Assembly: GCF_000001735.4 (NCBI RefSeq)
Contig: NC_003074.8
Location: 19,723,261 to 19,787,260, forward strand
DNA length: 64,000 nucleotides
Source of the DNA: Arabidopsis thaliana
Taxonomy: Eukaryota > Streptophyta > Magnoliopsida > Brassicales > Brassicaceae
Direction of reading: 5' to 3'
This document shows positions 38,975-50,678 of this stretch, piece by piece. Made by a program: the position numbers and the translations under genes. The notes under the pieces are model-generated. The model saw nothing but the letters and a program-made list of their open reading frames with translations, was not told where the DNA came from and did not search any database. Every line of letters starts with the position of its first letter. Within the stretch, counting starts at the first letter, position 1.

Positions 38975-40168
38975 TCACTCGTGAATAATAGTATTAAATA
39001 AGATGATCAAGATTTGTATGTTTGCCTCTATCATACTACATTTGGTTTTTCTTTCCTTTTTTTCGTGTTGCCATATTAATATATATCCATGTTTTATAAT
39101 GTTTCTTATCTTCAATAAAAAAAAAGTCATATTATTAAGATTTCAAAGTTCTTTCAAATTTTCATTGAAGTGGTCTTTATCAAGGAAAACGGCAGCGTTT
39201 TGTATAGTCACTACTATGATTGTGACCTAGGCACTATGATCCGATTGATGAAATCTCCAAGTAAGTAAGTACTAGTAGTATAATCCTGACCTGTCATCGT
39301 CTACTAGAGACTGGATCATACAGTTCTTCATAGACTCTGCTTTAGCACTGTTTGCATCAAAAGCAAACCACTTCTTTTTTTTTCCACAAGCAAACCACTT
39401 CACAAGGAAGAAATAAACTTAATAATTTTTCACTCCCCCCAAACTTTCATTATTGGTATAAAAAGATTATTTTGTTTGTTTTTTCGTGATGATACACAGA
39501 AGGGCCAGACCCAAACAATAGGTGAATACTGAAAAATAAAGAAACTTGAAAAAGCCCAAACTCCATGAAGGGGGAAACCAGGCCCAATACGAGCAAAACA
39601 GAGGCAAAACAATCCGATGTCCAAGATCGTCGAATCCGGGCCCATATCCGGAAATCCCCACAACAGTTGACCAAATAACCAAGTCACCTTGAAGAAGCGC
39701 CGGAGTTATCAACAAGTTCGTTCATGAATTCATACCTGAGTTCACAGTTTTCTGATATTGGAAGGTAAAATTAAAGTCATTAAACCAAATGATTCATGTT
39801 TTTTATTTCTTTTTTTGTTAAATGAATGAGTTCCACAAAAAATGTTTAGATTTTTAGATTACCAAATTAGTTATGGTTACACGAATCAGTTCCACAAAAA
39901 TATGTTTAGATTTGTAAACAACCACATTATGTTGCAGCTTGGTTAGAGAGACCACTAAATCTAATCTTATGTTTTTTTGGGGCTTCTCTCCATTAAACAC
40001 CTTAACTAAATCAATCCTCTGCAAAAGCAAACCATTTACTACAAAAGCCTAACCACATGCATTGCGCGCCTATATATCGTCTCCGGTCTCTCGAGAACAA
40101 AACGCTCTTCACTCCAAATACAAAGAAAAAAACAAAACCAAGCTAAGGCAAAATAAAAGACAAGAATA
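38975..40168. other. Spacer between CYP71B31 and CYP71B32
   Basis: After the CYP71B31 3' UTR there is a 300-bp GC-richer island (39420-39715) that reads, on the minus strand, like the 3' region of a retroposon: GGGCCTGG, GGGCCCGG and open but unrelated frames in all three phases. No poly(A) with clean target duplication could be fixed, so I leave it unclassified. The CYP71B32 promoter follows. Confidence 0.35.
40069..40114 (+). promoter_or_regulatory. CYP71B32 core promoter (duplicate of CYP71B31)
   Basis: TATATATC at 40071-40078 followed by TCTCGAGAACAAAACGCTCT, matching the CYP71B31 block. The promoter appears intact although the gene body is damaged. Confidence 0.5.
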
Positions 40169-41861
40169 ATGTCTATCTTCCTCCTATGTATCCTCTTCCT
40201 TTTCCCTCTCTTTCAGATCATTTTTAAAAAGCTTTTACCTTCGAAAAGTAAGCTTCCTCCGGGACCTACAGGTCTTCCGATCATAGGAAACTTGCACCAG
40301 CTTGGAAGATCGCTTCACAGTGTTTTTCACAAGCTCTCTTTATAATATGGACCAGTGATGCTTCTCCGTTTTGGAGTTGTCCCTGTGGTCGTGTTCTCTT
40401 CCAAGGAAGCAGCTAAAGAAGTTCTCAAAACTCATGACTTAGATACTTGCACCCGACCTAAGCTAGTCGCGAATGGGTTGTTTTCTCGCAACTTCAAAGA
40501 CATTGGTTTCACTCAGTACGGTGAAGACTGGCGAGAGATGAAAAAGCTGGTGGGGCTTGAGCTCTTTAGTCCGAAAAAGCATAAGTCTTTCAGGTATATC
40601 AGAGAGGAAGAAGGTGACTTGCTGGTCAAGAAAATATCAAATTCCGCTCAAACACAGACCCTAATAGATTTGAGAAAAGCCTCTTTCTCCTTCACCGCCG
40701 GTACAATCTTCAGACTAGCCTTTGGACAGAACTTCCACCAGTGCGATTTCATGGATATGGACAGACTTGAAGAGCTGGTGCTAGAGGCGGAAACCAACGG
40801 ATGCATCTTGGCACTCACAGACTTCTTACCCACGGGTCTTGGTTGGCTTGTAGACCGGATATCTGGTCGGCATTCGAGGATGAATAAAGCCTTTTCAAAA
40901 CTCACCAATTTATTTCAACATGTGATCCATGAGCAATTAAAGATTGGACAACTCCAAGATCATTCCAACCTCGTTAGTGCCATGTTGGATATGATCATTA
41001 GGCCCTCTAAATTCAGTTCTTTCAATATCACTTCCAACCATCTCATAGCAATGATGTCGGTAAGTGCTAAATAGTAACTTAATTATTAATACCAATCTTT
41101 AAAATTTTATGTTACGAAGCTAATGTTATAGCTTGGAGAGCAAGTTAACTCGTGATAGGCAAACATTTCCTTTTTATGGTCCATTCTTCTTTGTTATTCT
41201 GTCTGAAAATCAAAATCCTAAACTATTACGTATGTTATAATTATTCAATCAGGATGTGGTTTTGGCGGGAGTGAATGCGGGAACAATCACAATGGTATGG
41301 ATAGTGACAGAACTAATTAGACATCCTAGGGTTATGAGAAAACTCCAAGAAGAGATTCGAGCAACACTTGGATCCAACAAAGAGAGAATCACATAAGAAG
41401 ATCTACAAAAAGTCGAGTACTTGAATATGGTGATCAAAGAAACATTCAGATTACATCCACCATCTCCCCTCTTGCTACCAAGAGAAACAATGTCCGATAT
41501 CGAGATTCAAGGCTACCACATTCCCAAGAACGCCCTTATCAGGATCAACACTTACACTATAGGACGTGATCTGAAATGTTGGTCTAACCCTGAGAGGTTT
41601 TTGAATACCTCAATCAACTACAAAGGTCAGGATTACAAGCTCTTGCCCTTCGGAGCAGGCCGTAGAAGCTGTCCTGGTATGAACTTGGGAATCACCATTC
41701 TTGAGCTAGGCCTTCTTAACATTCTTTACTTCTTTGATTGGAGTTTTCCCAATGGAATGACCATTGAAGACATTGACATGGAGGAAAACGGAGCTTTAAA
41801 CAAAACCCTTGAGCTCATACCAACTCTTCCATCAGCACTGGTCAACAAAAGTATTAGATAA
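40169..41861 (+). pseudogene. CYP71B32: CYP71B32, P450 copy with several disabling changes
   Basis: The two-exon structure (40169-41059, 41253-41861) is preserved, but codon 59 is TAA (40343-40345) where B31 has GAA, and exon 2 has a TAA in ITEED (41394-41396, GAA to TAA). There is also an in-frame loss before PERF (CWSNPERF in place of a longer [12 protein letters not shown]) and a shortened end lacking the IAKKVP segment. The heme loop [12 protein letters not shown] remains. Translation from a downstream ATG at 40358 would lack the membrane anchor and hinge and still meet the second stop. Some annotations list a shortened protein here. From this sequence it looks non-functional as a P450. 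Confidence 0.82.
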
Positions 41862-42073
41862 GCTCAAGATTTGTATGTTTGCCTCTTTTGTAATCTGTTT
41901 GGTATGTTTTGTGTTTTTTTCTTACGTTTATCCTGGTTGGTTTGTACTGTGATATGATTTAGGCCTTGTTTGTTTGATCAGTCAGATGGATCATCTGGAT
42001 GGAGATGAGTTTTGATGTTCGTTTGGTGCCAAAAACGGTTCATTCAGATGATCCATCCAAATGAATCATCTGG

Positions 42074-42110
42074 ATGAGTTTGAAAATTTAGGCTAAATTT
42101 TCAAACTCAT
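42074..42110. repeat. Perfect 17-bp inverted repeat with 3-nt loop inside the MITE
   Basis: ATGAGTTTGAAAATTTA, then GGC, then TAAATTTTCAAACTCAT: arms match completely. It is a cruciform or hairpin-capable segment near the left end. Confidence 0.9.
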
Positions 42111-42289
42111 TTGGCTGAACTAAATTGGATCATTTGGATGGAGATGATTCAGTCAAAAATAACAAATGACAAAAATATCCTAATTATTCCAATTGATTAT
42201 TTAGATGTATTTTTAGATACAAAAACAAATAGACTAAACCTTATTTTACAATTATTTTTTTAAAAATAGAAAAATTAAATTTTTCTCTA

Positions 42290-42762
42290 AAACTGTAAAA
42301 TTAAATTTTTCCGCAAAAACCGTAAAATTACGTTTTCCCGCCAAAACCACAAAAATCATATTTCCCGCAAAAACCGTAAAATCGTGTTTTCCCGTCAAAA
42401 CCGCATAATCACGTTTTCCCGCCAAAACCGCAAAATCACGTTTTACCGTCAAAACCGCAAAATCACGTTTTTCCGCCAAAACCGCAAAAATCACGTTTTC
42501 CCGTCAAAAACGTAAAATTTTGTTTTCCGCCAAAACCGCAAAATTCTGTTTTCCCGCCAAAACCGTAAAATTATGTTTTCCCGCCAAAACCGCAAAATAA
42601 CGTTTTCTCGTCAAAACCTCAAAATCACGTTTTCCCGCCAAAACCGCAAAAATCACGTTTTCCCGCTAAAAACGTAAAATTTTGTTTTCCGCCAAAACCG
42701 TAAAATCGAGTTTTCTTGTCAAAACCGTAAAATCACGTTTTTCCGCTAAACCCGTAAAATAA
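42290..42762. repeat. ~27-bp minisatellite within the MITE
   Basis: About 17 diverged tandem units of roughly 26-28 bp follow the pattern CGTTTTCCCGCCAAAACCGC plus AAAATCA. It accounts for nearly half the element. Confidence 0.9.
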
Positions 42763-43666
42763 ATTTATAAATGTAAAGAACTATTATTTGAAATTCATTT
42801 ACTTTTAAATATATTTTAGATTAAGAATTAAAATTAATATGTTTACAAGTAATAATAAAAATATAATTAGATGAAAGCATGAGTATTTTAGGTATTTGTA
42901 TTATTACAAATCATTTGGATGGAGATTAGAGATAAGCAAACGAACAACATCTCATTCGGATGATCCAGTCAAATGAACCGACTAAAAATGAAACAAACAA
43001 GAGTCGGATGAATCATCTAGATAGACATGTTGAATCGATCAGTTGGATGAATCTGTCAAATGGAGAAATGAACAGGCCTTATAATGTTTCTATCCTCAAT
43101 AAAATTTATGTTAATTATAATCTTTTTGTCTTTCCAATTTTTCATTGAAGTGGTCTTTATTATGAAAACGGTAGATCAAAGACTCTGGAGGGCGAGAATC
43201 TTTTGTATAAGAGATCGTGGCCGTTAAAAGGCAATAAGCACTAGGATCCAATGGATGAAATCTCGAAGTATAAGTACTATGTAGTATATCGTGTAGCCCT
43301 GACCTGTAAAAAACATGCCTTTTTCTTGTTCTGTTTGGTGTTTGAGTGTTTGACTCTGCAATACTATCCAATTTCAATGGGTTCTCACAATTAAAAGCAT
43401 ATTATAAAAAGCCATAGATGCATTTTATAACTAGCATATCAAATATAACAAGAAACAGCAATAAGTTCATAAGTTTTCTTGGGGATGAAGAAGGTACTAC
43501 TAAGATAAAGCCTAAGAAGAAACATAAGAACACTCCTAAACAAACAAAAGCCATAATAAGAAGTCATGTCAAAGTACTGATGATAATGATAATAGTGATC
43601 GCGATGATGAGAACGGCGATAGTGATAGACTGAGAGTGATGGTGGTGGTGGTGAATGGTGAGAGGA

Positions 43667-45108
43667 TCAAGCATCTCTACGCAAGACATGGACTCGGATG
43701 GAATGAACCATCTTCTGGTCATCATGAAGAAGCTCGCATTCGACAGTATCTTGGTGCTTTTTGAGCCTGTTCCTTCTGCAAATCCTGTCCCATCCTTTGA
43801 AGCAAACCCTCTTATCAGCCCATTTTCCTCTTAGCCCTACTAAGGTTCCTTCTCCATCGATGTACTTGATGGATGAACCAAATTCAAGGTTATTATCCTT
43901 CACCACATTGGCTGGGATCAACTACACACAAAACAAAATCACCGCAACATGTTAAAGCCATACTGAAAGTAAAACAGAGATAGTAACTGAATCTGAAGTC
44001 TTATATTCGTCACTTTTACCAGTTCATAAATCCTGTTCTTGAGCGTAGTCGGAAAGTGTGGATTAGTTAAAGCTTCCACGTCCAAGTTCCCTTCAAAAAC
44101 TGAAACAAAACAATCTTTAGTATATTAGATTGTGTTTTTGGATTAACAATGTTTATGTACTTTTGAAAAAAGACTATCAAACCTGCAGCATCGGTTGCAG
44201 TCTCTTCGTCAATCGGATAAAGACTCTGGCTGATTTCTTCATCTTCATCAAAGCTACCATCATCATCTTCATCTTCATCTTCATCTTCATCATCATCATC
44301 TTCAACAACATCAGTTGAGTCTTTTTCGTCTTCCACAACAGAATCAGAATCAGAATCAGAAAGTGGTATGGCTTGTATTTCAGCTCTGACCTCTTTGCTA
44401 CCCCAACGATCAAAGACACTCACTTCAAAGGTACGATGACCATCATACACAAATGTCATGAACTCTCCGTTCTTCAGCTCATGTTCCTCTGCGAATTTTG
44501 GCCATCCTCTAGTAAGATACGCAGCTCCGCTTATTTTCTTCAAGCTCACAGTCCAAAGTTTTCCTCCAAGACCTTGGAGCTTCACTGTCTTTGGCAATGG
44601 ATCAGCAAGAAATGCCATAAAAGGCAACGGAATCATCTGATGAACCAAACACAAATGTCAAACATCAGATTACTTGTTACAACTTAAAACAAAACTCAAC
44701 TCAACTCCACAAGTAAAATGTCATCAAAGTCATAGAGTCTCTCTGTTTCAAGCTAAGCAGTCACAGTTTTGACCTATGCTTTATTGAACGAGATACAAAG
44801 ACACAGATCCAGAGTTTTTCATCACTTCCAATTTCACAGCTCGTTTTCTCATTTCCGTTTAGAAGCAGAAGAAAGATTGAAAACCCGTAAACCCAACCCC
44901 AACTGCTAAACTAGCTAAAGATTATATCTTTCTCATAAAGCCATAACTTTCATACTAATACTTGAGATTCAAAGTCTGAAACTTTTCCTACTACAGAAAC
45001 AAGGAAGAAGAAAGAAAGAGAGAGAGAGGTTCTTACCAACGATTCAGAAGCCGATTCAACGAGGAACACTTTGAAGAAACGAGGATACAATTCGCTATCG
45101 TCAGCCAT
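43667..45108 (-). CDS. B3-domain DNA-binding protein (REM-type)
   Basis: Four exons, 45108-45037, 44636-44183, 44099-44020 and 43921-43667, give 286 residues. The N-terminal B3 domain spans about residues 9-110: YPRFFKVFLVESASESL, IPLPFMAFLADPLPKTVKLQ, LWTVSLKK, GWPKFAEEHELKNGEFMTFVYDG. A long acidic tract (residues about 125-155, mostly D/E) follows. The C-terminal region (LTNPHFPTTLKNRIYELLIP, GKWADKRVCFKGWDRICRRN) resembles a second, divergent B3 fold. B3 REM proteins are nuclear, often reproductive or meristem regulators. The start MADDSELYPRFF is typical of the family. Probably At3g53310. Confidence 0.9.
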
Positions 45109-46136
45109 GGAATGATGTTGGAAACGAGAGAGAGAGAGAGAATCGAAATGGGTTTCTTAGCTAGTGAGAGGAAGATAACGTTGAAGGTTCAGAGTTTAAA
45201 GGAGAAAGAGAGAGAGAAATGAGTCAAAGAAGACCTCTGCTGCGTTCTTGTACAAAACAGAGTACTGTACTATCTCAAAGCTTTATGATTTTTGCAGTTT
45301 AACCCATAAATTCTAGTAAAAAAGAAAAGAGAAGCTGATTTCTAATTGGTGCTTGACTTCTGAAACTTGTTTTCGATCGGTACTTACGAATCAGAGACTA
45401 TTTCCATCTCTTTCCTCTGTTTTTTGTTTTTTCATTTCTTTTTTTTCTTCCTCATTTTCATCTTCGTTTAACAAAAATAACTCTTATCGTTGTTAAATTG
45501 ACAAAAAACAATAAACCAAAATGTTATTCAAGACCTCTTTAAGTTTTTAAAGTGAAGCTAATATTTTCAAACGTTTACAAATGCTTTTTAGATAAATAAT
45601 TATTTATCTAACAAACACACAAATACTCTTGCATCTATACAAATGACACAGAAAATGCATGCATGTGAGGAATTCAATATTCTAATACAGTAAATAAGAG
45701 AAATAATTATCAAAAAGAAAAACGAAGTTTGCGTGTTCTTCTGTTTATAGATTTGAATGAAACATCATTCTCTGCAAGCCAGGGATTGGTTCTGTTTTCT
45801 ATGGTGAGATTGTAGCCCACTCTATCCACTGTTGCGTTCATATATCTTTCACTTCATGTTCTTATTATATACTTCATTGGACTGTTTTGTTTTCAGATTT
45901 AAACCATTTACATTTCGATTAGAAAGAGTATCTTATAAACCAGATTAATTCGTAAAATTTCATAATACAAGAACTCGTTAGATTAAAGATTCTTTACGCA
46001 CAAATTTATAATGTGCTTCCTTTTTCTGGAGGATGGGATACATAAGAATCTAACATGCAGAGAAATTCCTATTTGTAAAAAAGAAAGCTCCATTGCATGG
46101 AGAAAACTATTGATAACTTCAAGCATCTCATTCTCA
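45109..46136. other. Intergenic region upstream of the B3 gene
   Basis: The first 150 bp contain a GAGA/CT-rich leader for the B3 gene (minus strand). The remainder is AT-rich with no recognised feature and includes the 3' UTR of the next gene. Confidence 0.4.
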
Positions 46137-49018
46137 TCATCCCTCAAGTTGATCTTCTGCATCGATTTTGGAATACAATTTGTTCGGCAGTTTAGGAGAC
46201 GAGACAGAGACAACCTTTGAACTTGCCTTACTTTTTGAATTCGTCGACTCTTGTATTGGAGACCTCGCAGGTTGAGTCTTTCCTCCAGACTTCTTACTGG
46301 CAGATGAAGATGATCCATGTCTTGCCTGTTTAACAAAGAGAGAAAGAAATAGAGACATCATTTACTTGATCAGATTCCAGACAGAAACAGATCTTGTGCC
46401 AGTTGGTTCCAATCTCAAGGAACAACAATTGCATATTTGGTCTCTAGTTTGTTCATGAATTTTGGGGACTTACTCCATCAAAGAAGCCGATTTTTGGTGA
46501 TGGCACACGGAGACCTGATGGTTTTGCGGAAGCTGAAGGAACCAAACCACCGTTGATAGCTGAAACTCGTTTTGTGCCTTCCTTAGCATCAGCTTGGACA
46601 ACAGATGTATCTTTGGAGTTCTTGAGAGGTTTCACAGTTTGTACTGTATTATCATTTGCAGGAACCTTTTCACGAGAGACTGTTTTCTGGTTACCATTAG
46701 CCATTTTACTAGTTTCAGAAGCTCGTGATGACTCTGATGAATAGTCACTGATCGAACCAGCAGTTGGTACACTGGAGGAAAGCTTGGGCTTGGATGTCTT
46801 ATTGGTTTGTTGGGGTGGGATTCTTGGCTGGCCCATAATACCTCTAGATGTAGATCGATTTGCCAATGGCTGGGAAGATAATCTGGAACTTGAATCATTC
46901 TTCTTCTTTATCGAATCTATAGAAGGTTTGTGAGAAGCGCTAGATGAAGCACTGGCACAGCTCTCTAGTGAAGAACATGAAGAGGTCATTTCATTCTTTG
47001 AGGCATCTGAAGAACGTGAAGAAGACTTAAAAGGCACACCAGGTTTTGGTAAGACGGGTTTAGCACGTCGCGACATGGATATTCTTGGACCCAGAGGCTC
47101 TTTACCTGTACTATTCAAGGTCATACAATATATTTCAATTTTAAAAAAACAAGTGTAAACTTCTTTAAGAACAAGTTCTGACTAACCCGCAGGTAATTTG
47201 GAATTCTTTTCTTGTTGCGTTTTGCTTATATCTAATGATGACCTGTTCGTCGATGTTGTTGACAAGGGCCTGACTTTGCTGAGTCCGTTGGGTGGCTTGG
47301 AAATGGATGTACTGAGACCTCTTGTAGCAACAGGCTGCAGAAAATATTTTATTTTTTTACAATATCCAATATATTCATTATGTGGTTCACTATAGGGTAA
47401 GCTATTAAAAGTGATGACACGCTTCTGATTCATAGATTCAACAGAGCCAATTCAATTTTATTAGTCCAGCTCATTACCAATGGAAACCTAGGAAAAAACC
47501 ATTATTCTAGTTATGAAAGACTAAGAAACAAGCCCATTTAATAAATATGCACCTGAGAAACTGAATGAAGATACTATACCTGTTTGGTTGCCTTCCCTGG
47601 TCCTTGTACTCTACTCGGATTTCTGGGACTGCCTTTAGATTTAGTCTGGGAAATAAAAAAATTAAAGAGAAAATTAGCCAAGGAGAGAGTAAAAAGAGAT
47701 ATCCACAGGGTGCATTTGTTAGTACTTATCGGATTTACCTTTCCCTGAGTGGCAGTGACGTCCACTGTACTTGAAGCTGGAGTTAGACAAAGAATGCATA
47801 AGATGGTCAACTTGGAAACAAATCACAAGAATTAACTATTGCTGCAAATGTGTATGGTCTAGTGAGAACAGCTTGAAACAGTTCTTCCAATGCCACAAAA
47901 TTAAAACACAGTGGCGGGACACTCTTCATGAAATATGATAGAAAACTCTACGATTAGCTCACATTAGAATACTAGCTCTTTCAGAAGCCATAAAAAGAAA
48001 AAGGCACAGGAACAGCTTCATTATTTAACGGTTAAGTAAAGCACAACACACAAAACTAAAAAAAGTAAATCCTTAATCCTTATTAGAGAGACATTCAAAG
48101 ATACACATGCCAAGGTGTGGTAAAGGCATATAACGATAGAAAGAATAAAGAAGACTCACTTGGGCTAATTGCTACGTCTGTTGCTCTCAACACATTACTT
48201 TTCCCGGGTGTTGCAACATCAGATGTTTTAGCAGACCTTTGAATAGATGCTCTAACATCCTCAAACAAAACAAACTCCTGACTGTTCTCCACAGTGCAGT
48301 CACTTTGAAATGTAGAAATGGATTCTGTAGATCTATTAATATCCTCTAGAATGGTCGGTAAAGCTTTCTTCCCACTCTTATGATTGCTTTCCATCATGCT
48401 GGACAGTTCTTCCGGTTCCAAAACACCTGATGTTTAACAATATATCTCAGCAAAAGTAAAGTAATACATACAAATCGAGGTACTTCGTTCGAAATGAACT
48501 TACCAGCGCTAGTGAAGAACTCATTGTCCCAAGCAAGACTTTTACGCAAATTATACTTTCCTTTCTTCATAACTTTCTCAGGCTCAGGCGACTCGTGAGG
48601 TTGAAGCACCTCTTCCTTCTCTTCAACAGAAGAAGCAAGTATCTCATCATCACAATACTGTGTATCCCTCATGAAGTTTAGATCTTTATCCTCCTTCAAA
48701 CATTTATCATCCTTATCTGTCTCTGAAATGTAATACAAAAGGCAAACAAATTCCAACTTTAAACTCAATTACAATGGATCTAAGTTCAAGTATCAATCAA
48801 ATGAAGCAAAATCAAAATCCTCTACTAATCAAGTAGATTCAGAGAAATTAACAAAAATACCCAGAACCCATAAATCCAAAATTGAAGGAGAATAAGCAGA
48901 GATATTGTAATTCACCGGAAAACTCGGAGAAGAGAAGGCTATCGTCTTCAACAGCGACATCAATCAAACCAAGGCCATCGACCTCAACTTCGCTTTTCTT
49001 GCTCTCTTTATCTTCCAT
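46137..49018 (-). CDS. Ser/Pro-rich basic protein, function not recognised
   Basis: Eight exons (49018-48916, 48722-48504, 48426-48160, 47776-47739, 47645-47580, 47334-47187, 47105-46474, 46325-46137) keep one frame for about 553 residues. The N-terminus is acidic (MEDKESKKSEVEVDGLGLID). A likely conserved block is GKYNLRKSLAWDNEFFTSAG followed by VLEPEELSSMM. The rest is Ser/Lys/Pro-rich, low complexity and basic (SRRAKPVLPKPGVPFKSSSR, GSSSSASKKSGGKTQPARSP). There is no signal peptide, membrane helix or enzyme motif. The composition resembles disordered microtubule- or nucleus-associated plant proteins, but I make no functional claim. All splice joins are GT-AG with consistent phases, supporting a real gene. 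Probably At3g53320. Confidence 0.82.
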
Positions 49019-49669
49019 TGAACAGAGAGATCGAAATGTTGAGTTTGCTCAAAGATCCCAAAGACTGAGGAAGAAGATAAAATTTTGAATTGAAGATTAG
49101 ATTCGATTTGTTCCCACTCTTTGAGAAATCAAGGGTTTTTGAGTTAGTGAGCGCGGTTGTTCACTAATGAATCGTGTAATGTCTTTGATCGACTCTCGAC
49201 CGTTGGATTTGTTCCATTTTTATTTTTGTTTCTTACTTTTAAAAACTAATCTCGTTGAAGCCTAATAAAGCCCATAAAAAAAAAAGCAAACTTGACCTCA
49301 TATGGGCCTTAATGCGTAAAACCCAATATCCAAACATATAGCCGTCGACCGAAATACGATGAACTAACTAATAGAGAATTCTAAGATTTTGTAATTGTAT
49401 AAAATAAAACAAGATAAGATTTTTCATTACATTAGGAAAAAAGTTTTGAATTTTATTTGTATATAAAGAAAAAGAGGATAAATTAAACGAAATCCTAAGA
49501 AGACAAGGATTATGATTTGGGATGGTTAATCTCTATATAAACAGAGCAAATACGTGACTTATTTTTCACAAACACATTCATAAACTCTACTCCAAATACT
49601 TTTCCTGATCCAACGAGTTTAGAGATCTCATCATCTTTCTTTTTTTTCTTCTTCTTATACGATCAAAAC
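49019..49669. other. Divergent promoter region between the Ser-rich gene and the phytocyanin gene
   Basis: AT-rich. TCTATATAAACAG (about 49531-49543) is a good TATA box for the downstream plus-strand gene, 130 bp before its ATG. No other feature seen. Confidence 0.45.
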
Positions 49670-50678
49670 ATGATCACAAAGAAGATCTTTGGCTTTGTGC
49701 TCGCGATCACGATTCTCTTGAGTTGCTGCTCGGCGAAAATCTACAAAGTTGGAGGTTCTAGAGGGTGGAGTGGGAAGACGAACTCTTGGGCTGAGCGTAA
49801 GGAATTCCACGTCGGGGATTCTTTGATCTTCCAATACCATCAGAACGTTAACGACGTCACTCAACTCTCCGATGCTTTAAAGTACGAGTCATGCAACTCC
49901 TCTTCTCCTAAAGCCGTTTACAATACAGGACATGATGTCGTAACCCTCAAGGAACCAGGAATTCACTACTTCATCAGCTCAAATCATATTCAATGCGTCA
50001 ATGGACTGGAACTAGACGTTTTTGTCGTCCATGAAAAGTCACGTCCGATCCCTCCACCACCACGAAGCAAGACCCATGAACGGTCACGACCCATTAGCCA
50101 TTACTCCTTCACCACCACCACCAAGCAAGACCCATGAACGGTCACGACCCATTACTCCTTCACCACCACCACCAAGCAAGACCCATGAACCGTCACGTCC
50201 GAATACTCCTCCACCACCACCACCACCGAGCAAGACCCATGAACCCTCACGTCGCATTACTCCTTCACCACCACCACCGAGCAAGATCCTTCCTTTTGGT
50301 AAGATCTACAGAGTTGGTGACTACGGAGGATGGAGCGTTTATTACAGTTACTACTATTACAAGTGGAGTGAGGGTAAACAGTTTCATGTTGAAGATACTC
50401 TCTTTTTCCAATACAACAAGGAACTCAACGACGTTAGGGAAATCACCGATGAACTTGAGTTCAGATCTTGCGAATCGACTTCTACTGTAGCTGTGTACAA
50501 AACGGGACACGATCTCATTAAGCTCACTAAACCAGGAGTGCATTATTTTGTAAGCTTAAAGACCGGTCTTTGTCAGGCTGGGATTAAGCTTCGAGTCACG
50601 GTGCAACCATCAACCGAAGCTGTTACTTTCCCGAATGTTCCCAAGAAGAAGTTGTCACCTACCGTCAACAGATGGTAG
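49670..50678 (+). CDS. Tandem phytocyanin-like protein with Pro-rich linker, frame broken or spliced in the linker
   Basis: The protein starts with a signal peptide (MITKKIFGFVLAITILLSCC) and a first phytocyanin-like domain (AKIYKVGGSRGW, KEFHVGDSLIFQY, YESC, GHDVVTLKEPGIHYFISS). A linker of repeated PSPPPPSKTHE(R/P)SRP units leads to a second domain (KIYRVGDYGGW, GKQFHVEDTLFFQYN, FRSCES, GHDLIKLTKPGVHYFVS). The usual blue-copper His/Cys/Met ligands are not conserved, as in early-nodulin-like proteins, so copper binding is doubtful. The first linker unit has 7 extra bases (ACCCATTAGCCATTACTCC) relative to its sister repeats, which shift the frame near 50096. Without them one 333-codon frame spans both domains. 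A short intron in the linker is the other explanation. Likely secreted or GPI-like wall protein; probably At3g53330. Confidence 0.8.
50108..50290 (+). repeat. Proline-rich coding tandem repeat
   Basis: Units of about 48-51 bp encode PSPPPPSKTHE(R/P)SRPIT in the linker between the two phytocyanin domains. Repeat number and slippage probably explain the local frame irregularity. Confidence 0.8.

Larger units (their letters stand above)
41962..43078. mobile_element. PIF/Harbinger-type MITE, 1.1 kb, with internal minisatellite
   Basis: The termini are inverted: GGCCTTGTTTGTTTGATCAG at left and, on the other strand, GGCCTGTTCATTTCTCCATT at right. The flanks carry a TTA duplication (41959-41961 and 43079-43081), as PIF/Harbinger elements produce. 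Subterminal copies of CATCTGGATG/CATCCAAATG motifs occur at both ends. There is no transposase ORF. The homologous spot after CYP71B31 (near 39092-39105, TTTTATAATGTTTCTTATC) is an empty site, which fits insertion after the gene duplication. Confidence 0.85.

Noticed and set aside
39420-39715. GC-richer island with three overlapping minus-strand ORFs
   Set aside because: Resembles a retroposon 3' part, but no A-tail plus target duplication could be fixed, so it is not called as an element.
44177-44419. Met/Lys-rich ORF on the minus strand
   Set aside because: Alternate frame of the acidic GAT/GAA repeat tract of the B3 gene.
45983-46336. 117-codon minus-strand ORF
   Set aside because: Overlaps the last exon of the Ser-rich gene in another frame; the exon frame has proper splice sites and composition.
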